The notes: a model not told the origin generated them from the sequence alone. DNA of 64,000 bases from Adiantum capillus-veneris (GCA_014529385.2 CM043971.1:60466709-60530708); one strand, 5' to 3'; counted from the first letter of the stretch, positions 9,501 to 19,167 are shown. Program-made: numbers and translations.

Positions 9501-10736
9501 AGAAACAAGATTCTTTGTAATGTTTGGGACATGAAGTACATCTGCTAAGTACTTTGATTTCCCACTCTTCGTATTTAGAGGTATGTCCCCTACATGAGCA
9601 ATGGGGTGAGCTGTGTCATCTCCTGTCTGCACATAACCTGACACATCTGGTTTGCGCATATCTCTAAACCACTCTCCACGAGACGTCATGTGATTAGAGG
9701 CACCTGAATCCACATACCAAACATCATCTTGGGTGGAATTCTCTGCAGTCATTGTATTCATTACATGTTGCATAACAAACATGCGCTCATTTTTGCTGTC
9801 ATCTGCATCTCTGCTAGTAGATGCATAGTTGCCCTGTTCTCTCTTTCTACTTGCTTTTCCCTTTGGACAATCATGTGACATGTGACCTCTTTCACCACAA
9901 GTCCAACATTCTCTACTATCTGGAGTATGTTGCTGCCTGCTTGATCCTGCACCACGACCTCTTTGACTCCCCCTGCCTTGAGACTGGTTTCCCCTGCCAC
10001 CTGTATTGTTTTGATTTGATTGACCTTCCAGAAATTGGCCCCTGCAACCCCTTGGGCCTCGACCACGACCTCTACCTCTACCTCTGTTGGAGTTAGAATA
10101 GAAGGCCTGTTCAGAATTATTTCTGCCATGAGAAGAAGATGTGTCAAGGTTCTTCTCCTCAAGAATAAGCATAGAAATCAAATCTTGGAACACGGGGATG
10201 TCGTCTCTTGTATTCATGGAAGACCTAAAATGTACATACTCATCTCCTAGACCATCCAAGCATGCACGGACAATGTCATCGTCTTCCACTGAGACTTTAA
10301 TAGATCCAAGAGCCTCAATGATACTCTTGATCTTCAAGGCATAATCATTGATTGAGAGGTTGTTCCTCTTAACCTGATTTAGCTCCGACTTTAGTTGAAG
10401 CTTCCTGGCCTTGGTGTTCACCTCGAACACTCTGCCTAAGTTTCTCCATGCAATGGCGGGGGTTTCAGCATCCTGTAGATAGCCCATCATACCATCTGTG
10501 ATGCTCATAGACAGCCAATACATCACTTTGATCTGGCCTTGTTGCCAGTCCCTCAAAGCTTTCCTTTGTTCTTCTGTAGCATTTGCCTCGGGAATCTCTG
10601 GTTCCTTTTCATTGTCTCCTTCTACATAGTCCCAATAACCTTTTGCTTTTAGGAAATTTGTTATTCTGAACTTCCATGCAGGGTAGTTATTTTTCTCAAG
10701 CTTCTCAGTAACAATCTGACTGAAACCGTCAGACAT
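6564..10736 (-). CDS. Copia-A gag-pol polyprotein (1390 aa to an in-frame TGA)
   Basis: Starts at ATG 10736, 277 bases after the 5' LTR. Domains in order: UBN2-type Gag (about 15-200), Arg/Gly-rich stretch (218-265), zinc knuckle CWTCGERGHMSHDC (277-290, all four ligands present), protease DSGASNH (343-349), integrase zinc-binding region (about 479-519), integrase core with D545, D608 and E644 (a perfect D-D35-E), reverse transcriptase with YVDD (1122-1125), and RNase H with TDADWAG (~1285), STEAEY (~1325) and HCDN. The ORF halts at TGA 6564-6566 right after HYHYV. The same frame continues for 59 further codons with typical Copia RNase H tail motifs (FTKALG) to a TGA at 6387 in the LTR, so the last part is lost by one nonsense change, probably CGA to TGA. 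All catalytic residues precede it. Confidence 0.95.
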   Translation of the reverse strand: MSDGFSQIVTEKLEKNNYPAWKFRITNFLKAKGYWDYVEGDNEKEPEIPEANATEEQRKALRDWQQGQIKVMYWLSMSITDGMMGYLQDAETPAIAWRNLGRVFEVNTKARKLQLKSELNQVKRNNLSINDYALKIKSIIEALGSIKVSVEDDDIVRACLDGLGDEYVHFRSSMNTRDDIPVFQDLISMLILEEKNLDTSSSHGRNNSEQAFYSNSNRGRGRGRGRGPRGCRGQFLEGQSNQNNTGGRGNQSQGRGSQRGRGAGSSRQQHTPDSRECWTCGERGHMSHDCPKGKASRKREQGNYASTSRDADDSKNERMFVMQHVMNTMTAENSTQDDVWYVDSGASNHMTSRGEWFRDMRKPDVSGYVQTGDDTAHPIAHVGDIPLNTKSGKSKYLADVLHVPNITKNLVSVGQMVEQGLQVRFNPNGCYVEDFQNGCKLITEGKCVGRMFTLNVDMPEVKAALFAQGTGVVADVDIWHKRIGHVNEQRLRSMQSKQIVKGLPKFKVDGMHKVCAACQFGKQSKGSFPHEHNVCKKPLEVVHTDVWGPTDTASIHGCRYYVSFIDDHTRKVWVYFMRNKSEVFGHFQDFKVMIEKETDMQIKTLRSDGGGEYFSNDFSDFLRMHGIRRQFTCRYTPQQNGVAERKNRHIAEVACALMNEKNMPHHFWAEAVNTAVYIMNRTPTAAVHDVTPEEKFTGTKPDLAHLKVFGCIAYVHVPDELRRKLDPKAEKCILVGYSLEQKGYRCYNPTTQELRVSRDVVFDEMSSWYSNAHGTIGADVKDDVVVQNVRPQSQVLSGPQESSSRGSVEKPWNGRLRTQVTPPTGTGNVSRKGKEKVDEPPFMVDASSGFSHVDMDSDGSEQSLDEEFGIPAVRTPGVRKVQEDARGQRSDPGPRRSNRVRNPVHKLTYDGYLAHHQAYMAKVIQDVEPTCFEDAVGNVHWDDAMNEEMAALEANDTWDLVPLPSGKKAIGCKWVYKTKHKADGNIERHKARLVAKGYTQTYGIHYEETFAPVAKMTTVRAVIAVAASRGWIMHQMDVKNAFLNGELQEEVYMDQPPSYVDPGYPDYVCRLLKALYGLKQGSRAWYDRIAKYLVSIGFRRAHADHSLYVRESDVGIVVITIYVDDLIIVGGNAMEIDHVKGLLKQEFEMKDLGELRYFLGIEVIRTPEGVWLSQRQYALDMLSKYGMADCKPISIPLDVNAKLSVEKGDVVEDVNMYRKIVGSLIYLTITRPDLSYTVGLESQFMQLPRKPHLDGVRRTLRYVQGTLDYALFYAADAPLALYGYTDADWAGSIVDRRSTSGFMFSFGSAAVTWSSKKQPTVALSSTEAEYRGAAVAACEVAWLRTLLEDLGVQVDQQIFIHCDNLSSMQLARNPVFHARTKHIEVHYHYV

Positions 10737-11000
10737 CTTGAAGCACTAAGACAAAATAGTTGCAATCTGCAAAAACCTGCAAATTTGCTGAACCTGCTAT
10801 CGTGGTTCCTATAACGCTTTCTACACTCAACGAGTGTCCACAATCAAGCGTACATACAACCACTGTACTTGTACAGTAAATCTCTGTATACTGCACTTTG
10901 GAGACCTGTTCAGAAACTTGTGCGAAAAACCATCTGGTCGTGGATTGCGAACGAAGGGATTGTGATGCTCTTGCTCTCTTAGCCTCTCTTGCCTGCACCA

Positions 11001-11013
11001 AGTTCTGATACCA
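11001..11013 (-). other. Copia-A primer-binding site
   Basis: On the minus strand the bases after the 5' LTR read TGGTATCAGAAC, matching the initiator-Met tRNA site TGGTATCAGAGC used by most plant Copia elements except for one base. Confidence 0.85.
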
Positions 11014-11335
11014 TGTAAAGAATGAGGATGCAAGAGAGCTACACAAGACAAGCACAAAGCACACAGAGATGGAAAGCTTCTTCTTCTTCTTCACAGAAAA
11101 GAGAGTACAAAATGACTAAGTGCTAAAGCTGAAAAGTAGCACATATGTACATGCGGTCACTAAGTGTGAACTCTCTAGAAGCGTACTAGGCTGACACTAT
11201 AAGTGTAGTCCAGCTGTAGAATCACTGGCAGAGATCCTCCGTGTCGGTCACCTAACGCGCCAGTGAGTAAATGCCGTAAGCGGCCAAGACCCGTAGTGGA
11301 TGCCAGCTCAAGGTGTAGAGCTCGACATCTCAACA
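11014..11335 (-). repeat. Copia-A 5' LTR
   Basis: 322 bp; this is the 5' LTR because the element reads right to left. It is followed by the right target duplication AAGTA at 11336-11340. Confidence 0.95.
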
Positions 11336-12676
11336 AAGTATATGTCACGCTTCATTCACTTAGCCTCGGAGTTGCTTCATCCTTTGCAAAAGTTGACACA
11401 ACAAGTAGAATTTGCATGGTCTGATGAGCTTGAAGAGTATTTTTGTAACATTAAAGTCATTTTGTCAGAGCTACCAACACTCATGCCTCCTTGTTGGGAG
11501 TACACATTCTTTGTTAGCTCTAGTGTTGGAAGGGAAACAATTGGTGCTGTGTTGCTACAACAAGATCCCCACAGTACAAGGATGCGACCCATCTACTTTG
11601 CTAGTAGGGTCATGAATGCTTTGGAGAGAGACTACACAGAAGCAGAACTCATGATGCTTTCTCTCATGTTTGCGGTGAGAAAGTTTAGATCCTACCTGCT
11701 ACCAAAACCTTTTGTAATTCTCACTGCAGAAAATTTGTTCCCTTGGGTGTCATCTCAAATGAATCTTAGTACTAGGATCTCAAAGTGGATTATGGAGTTG
11801 CAAGAGTTCCAATACTCTTTCAAGGTAGAAGATAGTGTGCGTGCACAATTGGCAGGGATTCTCACTTATAGGGTACATGAGAAGGAAATTAAGGTGCCTC
11901 AAGTAAAGACCCTACCATTGCCACCACCAAAAAGTATTCCCAATTCTTTTACCTTGTTTTTTGATGGAGCTTTTCGACGAGCCACAGGGAAAGCAGGGGG
12001 AGGGCTAGTGTTGCTCAACCCAAGTGGAGAGGTGGTCATGAAAGAGAAGGTCAATCTACCAGGTTCAACTAGCAACAATGAAGCAGAATACGACACACTA
12101 CTTCATGGTTTGAAGATGTGCATTGGCCAAGGGATACAACGTCTCATGGTAAAAGGAGATGCACTTCTCATTGTTAAACAGATTTTAGGCATTTGGGTAT
12201 GCAAGAATGAAAGCTTACGGACAAAAGTTCATGCCATTCGTAGATTGTTTAATCAATTTGAAGAAGTGCAACTATATCATATTCCTAGGAAACAGAATGA
12301 AGATGCCGATTTACTTGCACAACAAGTAGTTACATGTGTTGAGAAAGAAGTGCAGGTCATCATGGTGGCAGCAACTGTCAAGCAACCGAGATACCAGGGA
12401 TTGGAGTCATTGACTCCCATTATTAGCTACATTTTGGAGGGCGAGTTTCCACAAGACTTCACGAAGGCTCAGAAGAGGAGACTCATGAAGAAGGCAAGCG
12501 CATATCTCTTCCTAGAAGGCTCCCTCTATCAAAGAGGGAGGGATCAAGTATGCAGAAGAGTACCAACTATTGAGGAAATTCCAGCCATTCTAAAAGGTTT
12601 GCATGAAGAAGCATGTGGTGGTCATTTTGCCCAAGAATTAACTGTGAAGAAGATTTTGCTTGCGGGGTATGTTTGA
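11336..12676 (+). pseudogene. pol: Gypsy-1 RT end, RNase H, second RNase H and integrase N-terminus
   Basis: Resumes the Gypsy-1 pol frame at the target duplication. The RT connection (RFIHLASELLHPLQKL) is followed by Ty3-type RNase H (IGAVLLQ, RPIYFASR, DYTEAE), then a second, plant/archaeal-like RNase H: LFFDGA, GGGLVLLNPSGEV, SNNEAEYDTLLHGL, GDALLIVKQ and a terminal H.PR..N..AD.LA. Its acidic residues D, E and D are present. The start of integrase is visible as H..ACGGHF. The frame stops at TGA 12674-12676, where Gypsy integrases normally have a tryptophan (TGG to TGA). The tandem RNase H pair places the element in the Tat group. Confidence 0.9.
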
Positions 12677-13369
12677 CCAAGTCTGCATGTGGATGTCCAA
12701 CATTGGTGTAAAAGTTGTCACAATTGTCAGGTAAATGGGAATAGAAGATTAGTTTATGGTCCAAGGAAAATCGTACTTGCAAATGGACCCTTTGAAAAGT
12801 GGGGCATTGATGCTATGGGTCCTCTGCCTAGGACAAAAAATGGTAAACTCTACATTCTAGTGGCTGTAGACTATATGACTAGGTGGGTGGAAGCACAAAG
12901 TGTGGCAAAGGTAAATGAGAGGACAGTGAACAAATTCGTCTACACTCACATTTGTTGTAGATTTGGCACACCTTTGGAGATTGTTTCTGATAATGGTCCA
13001 GGGTTTAGAAAGGGATTGCTCACAGAAGTCTGTGAAGAACTTCACATTCTACATCGTCACAGTACACCCTACTATCCCCAATCAAATGGTTTGGTAGAAA
13101 AAGCTAATGGTGTCATTGCAGGCATCATTAGAAAGATGGTGAAAAACAAGACAAAGTTGTGGGATGACTTCTTGGATGGTGCCTTGTGGGCGTATCGAAC
13201 CACATATAGGGAAGCCACGGAGTTCACACCATTTCACTTGGTCTATGGTCAAGAGGCTTTGCAGCCTATCGAGCTCAACATTCCAACAATGCGACTTCAT
13301 GGCAAAGGAGCACAAGATGATCAAGAGGTATGGATGGATCGACTTCTTACGTTAGTGGAGCTTGAGTAG
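12677..13369 (+). pseudogene. pol: Gypsy-1 integrase catalytic core
   Basis: Same frame as the preceding part. The CC half of the HHCC zinc site is WCKSCHNCQ (about 12704-12730). The catalytic triad is visible in WGIDAMGP, VSDNGPGF and SNGLVEKANG. Downstream are LWAYRTTYR and TPFHLVYGQEA, standard for plant Gypsy integrases. The frame stops at TAG 13367-13369, within the helical link before the C-terminal domain. Reading continues in frame afterwards. Confidence 0.88.
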
Positions 13370-13825
13370 AAAAGAGAAGCAGCATATGAGTGCTACAAGA
13401 GGAAAGCCACACAAGCGAAAGAAACGCACGACAAGAAACTAAAGGACAAAGGCATCAAGGAAGGAGAGCTTGTGCTAAGGTATGACAATCGACTTGACAA
13501 TCGTTTTGATGCCAAGTTTGAAACTAGATGGCAAGGGCCATACATAGTCAAGAAGGCTTTCAATTCTAGTTACTATCAGCTTATGGACTTGAATGGTAAA
13601 GAGCACTCCAGGAAGGTAAACGGGTATCGCTTGAAGCCCTATTTGAGTCGCCTTCTACCAAAGGATCTACCAAAGATCTGTCCAAAGGCCGCTGTCTCAT
13701 GTAAGTATTGTTACATGAAGCATGAGTGTAACTCCAGCCAAAATTGTGAGGGGCCAAACAATGAAAATCTCGTCAAGGACTCTGAAGCACTCTCTTTGGA
13801 AAAGATGCTCTATGATGGTACATGA
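13370..13825 (+). pseudogene. pol: Gypsy-1 integrase C-terminal domain and tail
   Basis: In frame with the core after the TAG. It contains the SH3-like C-terminal domain pattern FETRWQGPYIVKKAF, YYQLMDLNG and VNGYRLKPY (about 13516-13645), then a Cys-containing tail ending at TGA 13823. No chromodomain is seen, as expected for a non-chromovirus Tat element. The polypurine tract is 15 bases downstream. Confidence 0.8.
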
Positions 13826-13840
13826 ATATACCATCATCCT

Positions 13841-13849
13841 GGGGGAGGG
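13841..13849 (+). other. Gypsy-1 polypurine tract
   Basis: GGGGGAGGG lies four bases before the 3' LTR start (TGATAG at 13854), the usual primer position for plus-strand synthesis. Confidence 0.9.
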
Positions 13850-13853
13850 CTAA

Positions 13854-16215
13854 TGATAGCCGTTTTTTGGCTTTCCATAGTGGCCATAGTAAGCTACCTC
13901 ACCCTATCAAATCACTCAAACACTATGGCTATCCCTACCATTTCACTATATATAAGCGTGTGTGAGTTAGGGAACTTTCCCCATATTTTCTTTAAAACCC
14001 TCAACTAGCTAGTCACTGGGCTAGTTGAGCCAAAAAAATAAAAATTATAAGTATATTATGGCCCATTTGTGTGTAAATATTTCATTGTATATAGGGCCTA
14101 AATAAAAGGTTTTTTCATAATTATTGTGGTATTTATTTAAATATTTCTACCTATGGTGTGTTATTTATGCTATGTACATTGACTCACCATTACCATATTT
14201 TTTCTTATCATTTTGCATACTCTTTATTCCATATAAAAATAATTTCATGCAAGCTTCTCTTATTTTTGGTGTAACTCCATCCCAACAAAAATCCAAAAAA
14301 ACTAGTTCTATTTATGTGTATATTTTTTTCACTATTGTGATTTTTTCCTTCCTACGTATATTCTCTATTACTCTCATAAATTAGACCACCAAAAATATTC
14401 ATCTTTTTATGGTAGACTTATAATGAGAGAGATTTATTTTGACCCCTTTATATTTTTCGACCTATATTATTTATATTTGACATGTACATATTTTTTAGAC
14501 CCCTCAATATTTGATTTTCTTAGTTGTACTATTCACTTATATCATGATCTCAACAATATCTTCAATTATAGACCTACCAAATAAGCTCAAGGGTAGGTGG
14601 CATGCATACATGCACTATGGAGGGCTCACTCTTGGAGGTATTCAAAAGAATCATCCAAAGAAGGACCCCACAAGGACCTTGTGCAGTGGAAAAAAACGAT
14701 CGGTTTTGCTGAATTTTTAAAGTTCACTTGCTCTCCGAATTTGGAAAGGTGATACAAACAAAAGTTGTAGCTCGTGGGCTGAACTTTTGCCTCAAATTTT
14801 TTCATATTTTTTTGAGCTACGAGCTGTGAGCTATGATTTTATTAGTGGACCCCAGTTTTCCCATGTTATGCAGCCACACTCTCTCTTCCACTTTATCATT
14901 TTCCTCTTTCACACACACTTCTCCACTCATCATCCCCACCTCTCTCACCACTCCTCTCTGCACCCTACTCACCTTCTCCTCAACCTTGAAGAATAAGAGA
15001 AACCATGGTGAACTCATACCTCCCACACACAATTCCATTCCAAAATTGACCACCTAGTCTCATTTTTCCTCCTCCAATTTACCCATATCTATCAAAAAAA
15101 CCACAAAATTCAGCCTCTTCTCTTAAAAGACAGCATCATGGTGGTTGATTACTCAGCTTCAATTACCTTGTCTCTCAAGGAAGGTCAAGAGTGGAGAAAA
15201 AATGTACCGTCAAAGCTAGTGGACCATCAACAAGCGTCAAAATTGGCCCTACTCAAGACACTTGGAGCATCAACCTTGTAAGAAATCCACCTTTTCTTAC
15301 CTCTTAAGATTTTTTCTTCCTTATTTGTATCCTACATGGATACTCCCATTGTAAATATCCAATTCCATTTGTAAATTAATACTAACTCTACTAACACTAA
15401 CCCACTATGAAAAGTCCTATCACCTCCATTTCTCTCCTCTCTCTTTCCCCACCAACTTCTTGATAATTCCAAGCAAAAGAAATTAGATAAATTGCTGAAA
15501 ATCTAACCCAACCATGGTTAGAGGAGTAACCCTAGCCTTCAAAATTGCTATAAAAGGAGGGTGTAGGTAGCACAAAAAGGGGGAGCCATAAGCAAGAGCA
15601 CTATGCTATAGCTTGAGAAGCCAAGCTCAACCTCTCTAGAAGGAGCTCTTGAGTGGAAGCTCATTGTCTTATGCATGTGCATGTGTTGTAATAGGGGATT
15701 AGCAAGGGAACTCTATGCCATTGTAAGAGAGAGAGTGATCATTCAATTGAGAGTAGGAAATCTATCATTTCTCCTACTAGTGTAAGCCCAACATTTGCTG
15801 AATCAAGGAGGGTGGATTTGGACTAAGCTTGGATACTTTGTCTCCCTTCCAACGTGAAGTAATGGACAACAATGATGCGTAGGTGTCTTGGTGTTTTTTG
15901 TTAAGTTCTTGATAGCTTGTCTCTGGTGTTGTCATCAATCTAGCCATAAATCCCACATACTGTAAGAGGGCGACAGGGTGGAGAGGACTCCCCTGGCTTT
16001 AAGACAGTGATTGGGGTGGCTTTTCTTGTGATGTGTTGTGGTGAAATTTACGCAAGCTATGTTGAACAAATACTAATCTCACTTTGATTTGTCATGACAG
16101 ATTTGTAAGAAGGTATTAATGCAACAAGCACCCCCTCCCCCTTTCTCTCTCTTTCTTAAATATATAGTTGTGTTTGCTTGATCATTGGCGATACGTTTCA
16201 AAGCAGCCCGAGCAC

Positions 16216-16274
<59 letters not shown>

Positions 16275-16533
16275 TTTTAGTGTGTGAGAGTGTTCCAGTG
16301 GTGTTAGGGTTAGTGTAAATTCCTTGCTTGTTTGTGGGTTGCTCTAACGATTCTCCTCTTTTGCGTCCTAGTTCGCTCTTAAACTAGGTGGTGCCCCTTG
16401 TGTAGTTGGGATTTGGCTGTGGGTTTGTTGTTTTGGTTTGTGTTGTGCTGTGCCCCAGCCCCATTGAGCAGCACGGGAGCCTTGAAGGGTGTCTAGAGGT
16501 TGCTCTTCTTGTTGCCCGCCGCGGACCGCCTCA
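13854..16533 (+). repeat. Gypsy-1 3' LTR
   Basis: 2680 bp, about 99.7 percent identical to the 5' LTR by my visual count. It ends CCTCA at 16533 and is followed by GCGC, matching the four bases before the 5' LTR. The TATA box is at 15549-15557 and the (CT)n tract at 16218-16271. Confidence 0.95.
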
Positions 16534-16780
16534 GCGCGTTAGGTGATCGACACGGAGGATCTCTGCCAGTGATTCTACAGCTGGACTACACTTATAGTGC
16601 CAGCCTAGTATGCTTTTAGCGAGTTCACACTTAGTGAACGCATGTACATATGTGCTACTTTTTAGTTTTAGCACTTAGTCATTTTGTACTCTCTTTTCTG
16701 TGCAAAAGAAGAAGAAGCTTTCCATCTCTGTGTGGTGTGTGCTTGTCTTGTGTAGCTCTCTTGCATCCTCTTTCTTTACA
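16534..16780 (-). repeat. Remainder of an older Copia-A-family LTR
   Basis: Reverse complement of the Copia-A LTR from its internal GCGC to its terminus (ends TTTCTTTACA at 16780). It is visibly more diverged from 6093-6414 and 11014-11335 than those are from each other. Together with bases 1-9 it shows that Gypsy-1 jumped into this LTR. Whether the rest upstream was a full element or a solo LTR cannot be seen. Confidence 0.9.
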
Positions 16781-17310
16781 GTATCTTGAAGGCATGTGGC
16801 ATTACGCAAGACACTGATATGGGCAAAAGAATTATTGATGATATTTTTAGTCAAGGGCTGTTGAAAAAAGAAGTCATGCTTGTATGCTTTTCAACAGTGA
16901 TACTAACAAGAAAAATCACAATTATATTATTAGTCAGAGGCTGTTGGAAAAAGATGTCGTGCTTGACATTGCCTTGGTTGATACGTATGCAAAATGTGGT
17001 GCACTATAGGGTATACACAACATGGATATGGCAATAATAAAGTAATCAGATTTTTCACCAGATGCAAAAGAAAGGCGCTTTTTCATGGCTAGGATGTTTT
17101 CATGAGATATGCACAACATGGTTGTGGCAATGAAGCATTGAGATGTTTTTAGCAGATGCGAAGGAAAGGACTTTCTTCAAATGCAATCACCTATGAAATT
17201 AGGGGCTATTGTGGGGCTGTTATTAAAGAAACATTTTGTGCTTGGCAATGTGGCAATCTTGATGAGTCCAAAACACTACTTGACAACATGGACTATGGTG
17301 TTAGCAAGTT
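16781..17310 (+). pseudogene. PPR (pentatricopeptide repeat) protein remnant
   Basis: Several frames carry recognisable PLS-class PPR wording: LKACGITQDTDMGKRI with SQGLLKKEV (about 16788-16890), a second piece LLEKDVVLDIALVDTYAKCG (about 16940-17005), then AQHGYGN and AQHGCGNEALRCF with KGLSSNAITY (about 17110-17200). These are consecutive motifs of organelle RNA-binding PPR proteins, shuffled among frames by indels and stops. No open frame exceeds about 80 codons, so this is a decayed fragment. Abundant PPR genes with this wording are typical of land plants, especially seed-free ones. Confidence 0.7.
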
Positions 17311-17820
17311 ATGCACATGAAGGACGAGATTGATTTGTTCTATGATGTTTTCAACTTTCAGTTTGGAACTAATCAGAACAAGAGTACATATAGTGTAGAT
17401 GGCAGAAAATAGTCTAGTTTGAACTCTTTACACTAGTTGATATTGATCGCCCACTGTTAATGTGCCTTTCACAGTTGAGCACCATCCTTCTTGCTTCCAC
17501 CAGATTTGGACGTATGAAGCAACGAGCGAATTTTGATAGGCTCTGAATTGACACAAATTGAAATATAATAAAATTCCCGCATCTTCCTAAAGTTTCTCCA
17601 CCCAAATAGTCACAAGCCTATCTCCTTCATTGTCGTCTCTTGCAGCGGGTTAAGAGCAGGAGATGCCCAGCATCGTTGATGCAAGGTGCATCAAGGACAG
17701 ACATTCAATTGCGGGGTGAGTAAGCATTACATTCTGTGATTTTTGACATTTTTGACACTACAAGGAGTAAAAAAGCAATGATATTTGTCAAGATTGGATT
17801 GGAAAATCCAATTTCCTTTC
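17311..17820. other. No recognisable feature
   Basis: About 510 bases of mixed composition between the PPR remnant and the plastid fragment. The beginning may be more PPR decay (NMDYGV near 17290-17310). I see no ORF with family resemblance. Confidence 0.5.
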
Positions 17821-17825
17821 ATTTG

Positions 17826-18106
17826 GCAAATCAGTCACACAATTCGAAAATATTGAAACTACCAATTGTCCAGTAAATACCTAGAATACCTAAAAGTAAT
17901 CCAAAATCTCCTATGCGGTTGGTAACAAAAGCTTTTTGACAAGCATTTGTGGCACTTGACCTAGCAAACCAAAAACCTACTAATAGATAGGAACACATTC
18001 CAACTAACTCCCAAAATACGTTAAGCTGTATTAAGTTGGGGTTGAGAACTGACCCTAACATTGATGTGGTAAACATACTTAAATAAGCATAAAACCTGGT
18101 ATATTC
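17826..18106 (-). pseudogene. ndhF: Nuclear copy of plastid ndhF fragment (NUPT)
   Basis: The minus strand encodes an internal part of the plastid NADH dehydrogenase-like subunit NdhF (ND5 family, a proton-pumping membrane subunit of the thylakoid NDH complex). Visible landmarks: [47 protein letters not shown] and LLLGILG. The open part is 18076-17831 and the same frame extends upstream to about 18106. Only about 90 of the roughly 740 codons are present. Its junction with the mutase fragment is almost immediate. Absence of other plastid genes here argues for a small transferred piece rather than plastid sequence. Confidence 0.85.
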
Positions 18107-19058
18107 CTAGTCATGACACATATTTTGCTCGAGAAAGAACTAGAAGAGTTATGGCAACAAGGAGTGGATGCCTCACTGGCATTCGGAGGGGGGCGTATGC
18201 ATGTTTCTATGGATCACTATGAGGTACCTTGTGATTACCAAATACCGACAATTGCCTTTTGGTTAGAAAGAGCTTGCTAAGATTTCAATATGGTTCTTAA
18301 TGCATCCATGAAAACACCTTAAGAGCCAAGACAGGATCAATAGGAATTGTCGCTGTTGATTGTTTCACTTTGATTTGGGTCTGCAATGCAGTCTTGAAGA
18401 GTTAGTTTTGTTGGGACTTTGTGAAATATAATGAGTGGAATCTGGTAAAAAGAGGACGAGATGCACAAGTTCTAGGAGAAGCTCCTCACAAGTTCAAGAG
18501 TGGTATAGAAGCTCTTATGCAATTGAAGGCAGATATTAATCCAAAATTCAATGACCAATATTGTCCTCCATTTGTGATTGTGGACAAAAATGACAAATCT
18601 GTTGGTCCAATTGTTGATGGTGATGCAGTTGTAACCTTCAACTTTAGAGTAGACAGAATGATCATGTTGGCAAAAGCTCTTGAGTATGTAAACTTTGATA
18701 ACTTTGATAGGGTGTGTGTGCCCAAAATTCACTATGCGGGTATGCTTCAATATGATGGTGAGTTGAAGCTCCCTAGGAAGTACTTGGTGATCCCTCTTGA
18801 AATTGACCGGACATCAGGTGAATAATTTGCAAAGAAAGGACTCCAAACCTTTGCATGCAGGTACAGTTGGAAGAGGCCTGACGAGTCAGCTTTTTGTTGT
18901 TAATCCTCATGCCAAGGAGGGCTATGCAGTATATTTAGAAATTAATCTTTTTGGGCACTTGAGACAGCGAGACAATAAAGTTTGGACATGTTACATTCTT
19001 CTGGAATGGGAATCGGTCAGGCTTATTTGACAGCAAGCTAGAGACCTATGTGGAGATA
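18107..19058 (+). pseudogene. iPGAM: Cofactor-independent phosphoglycerate mutase gene fragment with introns
   Basis: The protein is the cytosolic glycolytic enzyme interconverting 3- and 2-phosphoglycerate. Exon 1 (to 18223) encodes GVDASLAFGGGRM and MDHYE. A GT at 18224 opens an intron to about 18432. Exon 2 (to 18860) encodes VKRGRDAQVLGEAPHKF, PPFVIVD, VGPIVDGDAVVTFNFR, RMIMLAKALEY, MLQYDGELKLP and a stop TAA at 18823 where SGEY is expected. Intron 2 is 18861-18967 with GT and AG ends. Exon 3 (18968-19058) encodes [15 protein letters not shown]. This is under half of the usual ~560 residues; metal-site halves are missing. Retained introns rule out a processed pseudogene: the piece was copied as DNA. 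Confidence 0.85.
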
Positions 19059-19070
19059 ATAAAAAATATA

Positions 19071-19072
<2 letters not shown>

Positions 19073-19160
<88 letters not shown>

Positions 19161-19167
19161 CCCCCCC
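19073..19167 (+). repeat. (TC)n microsatellite with C tract
   Basis: About 85 bases of pure TC followed by a run of C. It directly follows the phosphoglycerate mutase fragment and precedes the 2-kb direct repeat, so it may mark a junction. Confidence 0.95.

Larger units (their letters stand above)
6093..11335 (-). mobile_element. Copia-A: nearly intact Ty1/Copia retrotransposon, antisense to Gypsy-1
   Basis: A 5243-bp element with 322-bp LTRs (TGTAAAG...CAACA on the plus strand), perfect AAGTA target duplication, initiator-Met primer site next to the right LTR and a polypurine tract next to the left LTR. One long gag-pol ORF (10736 to 6564) spans all Copia domains. The only obvious lesion is a TGA in the RNase H tail. 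The LTRs differ at four positions. A fragment of another LTR of this family flanks Gypsy-1. Confidence 0.97.
10..16533 (+). mobile_element. Gypsy-1: Tat-like Ty3/Gypsy LTR retrotransposon, interrupted by Copia-A
   Basis: Both LTRs start TGATAGCC and end CCTCA. Internal order is leader with two small ORFs, gag with zinc knuckle, protease, reverse transcriptase, RNase H, a second RNase H domain, then integrase. The second RNase H between the first and integrase is the hallmark of the Tat lineage. The element is about 11.3 kb without the 5.2-kb Copia-A. It carries two frameshifts and three in-frame stops in gag-pol, so this copy is not autonomous, yet its LTRs differ at only about seven positions plus microsatellite length. 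The flanking GCGC is a 4-bp target duplication. A polypurine tract and a primer-binding candidate sit at the expected places. Confidence 0.93.

Noticed and set aside
17826-18106. Window being plastid DNA because of ndhF
   Set aside because: Only ~280 bases are plastid-like and both sides are nuclear-type retrotransposon and intron-bearing nuclear gene sequence.
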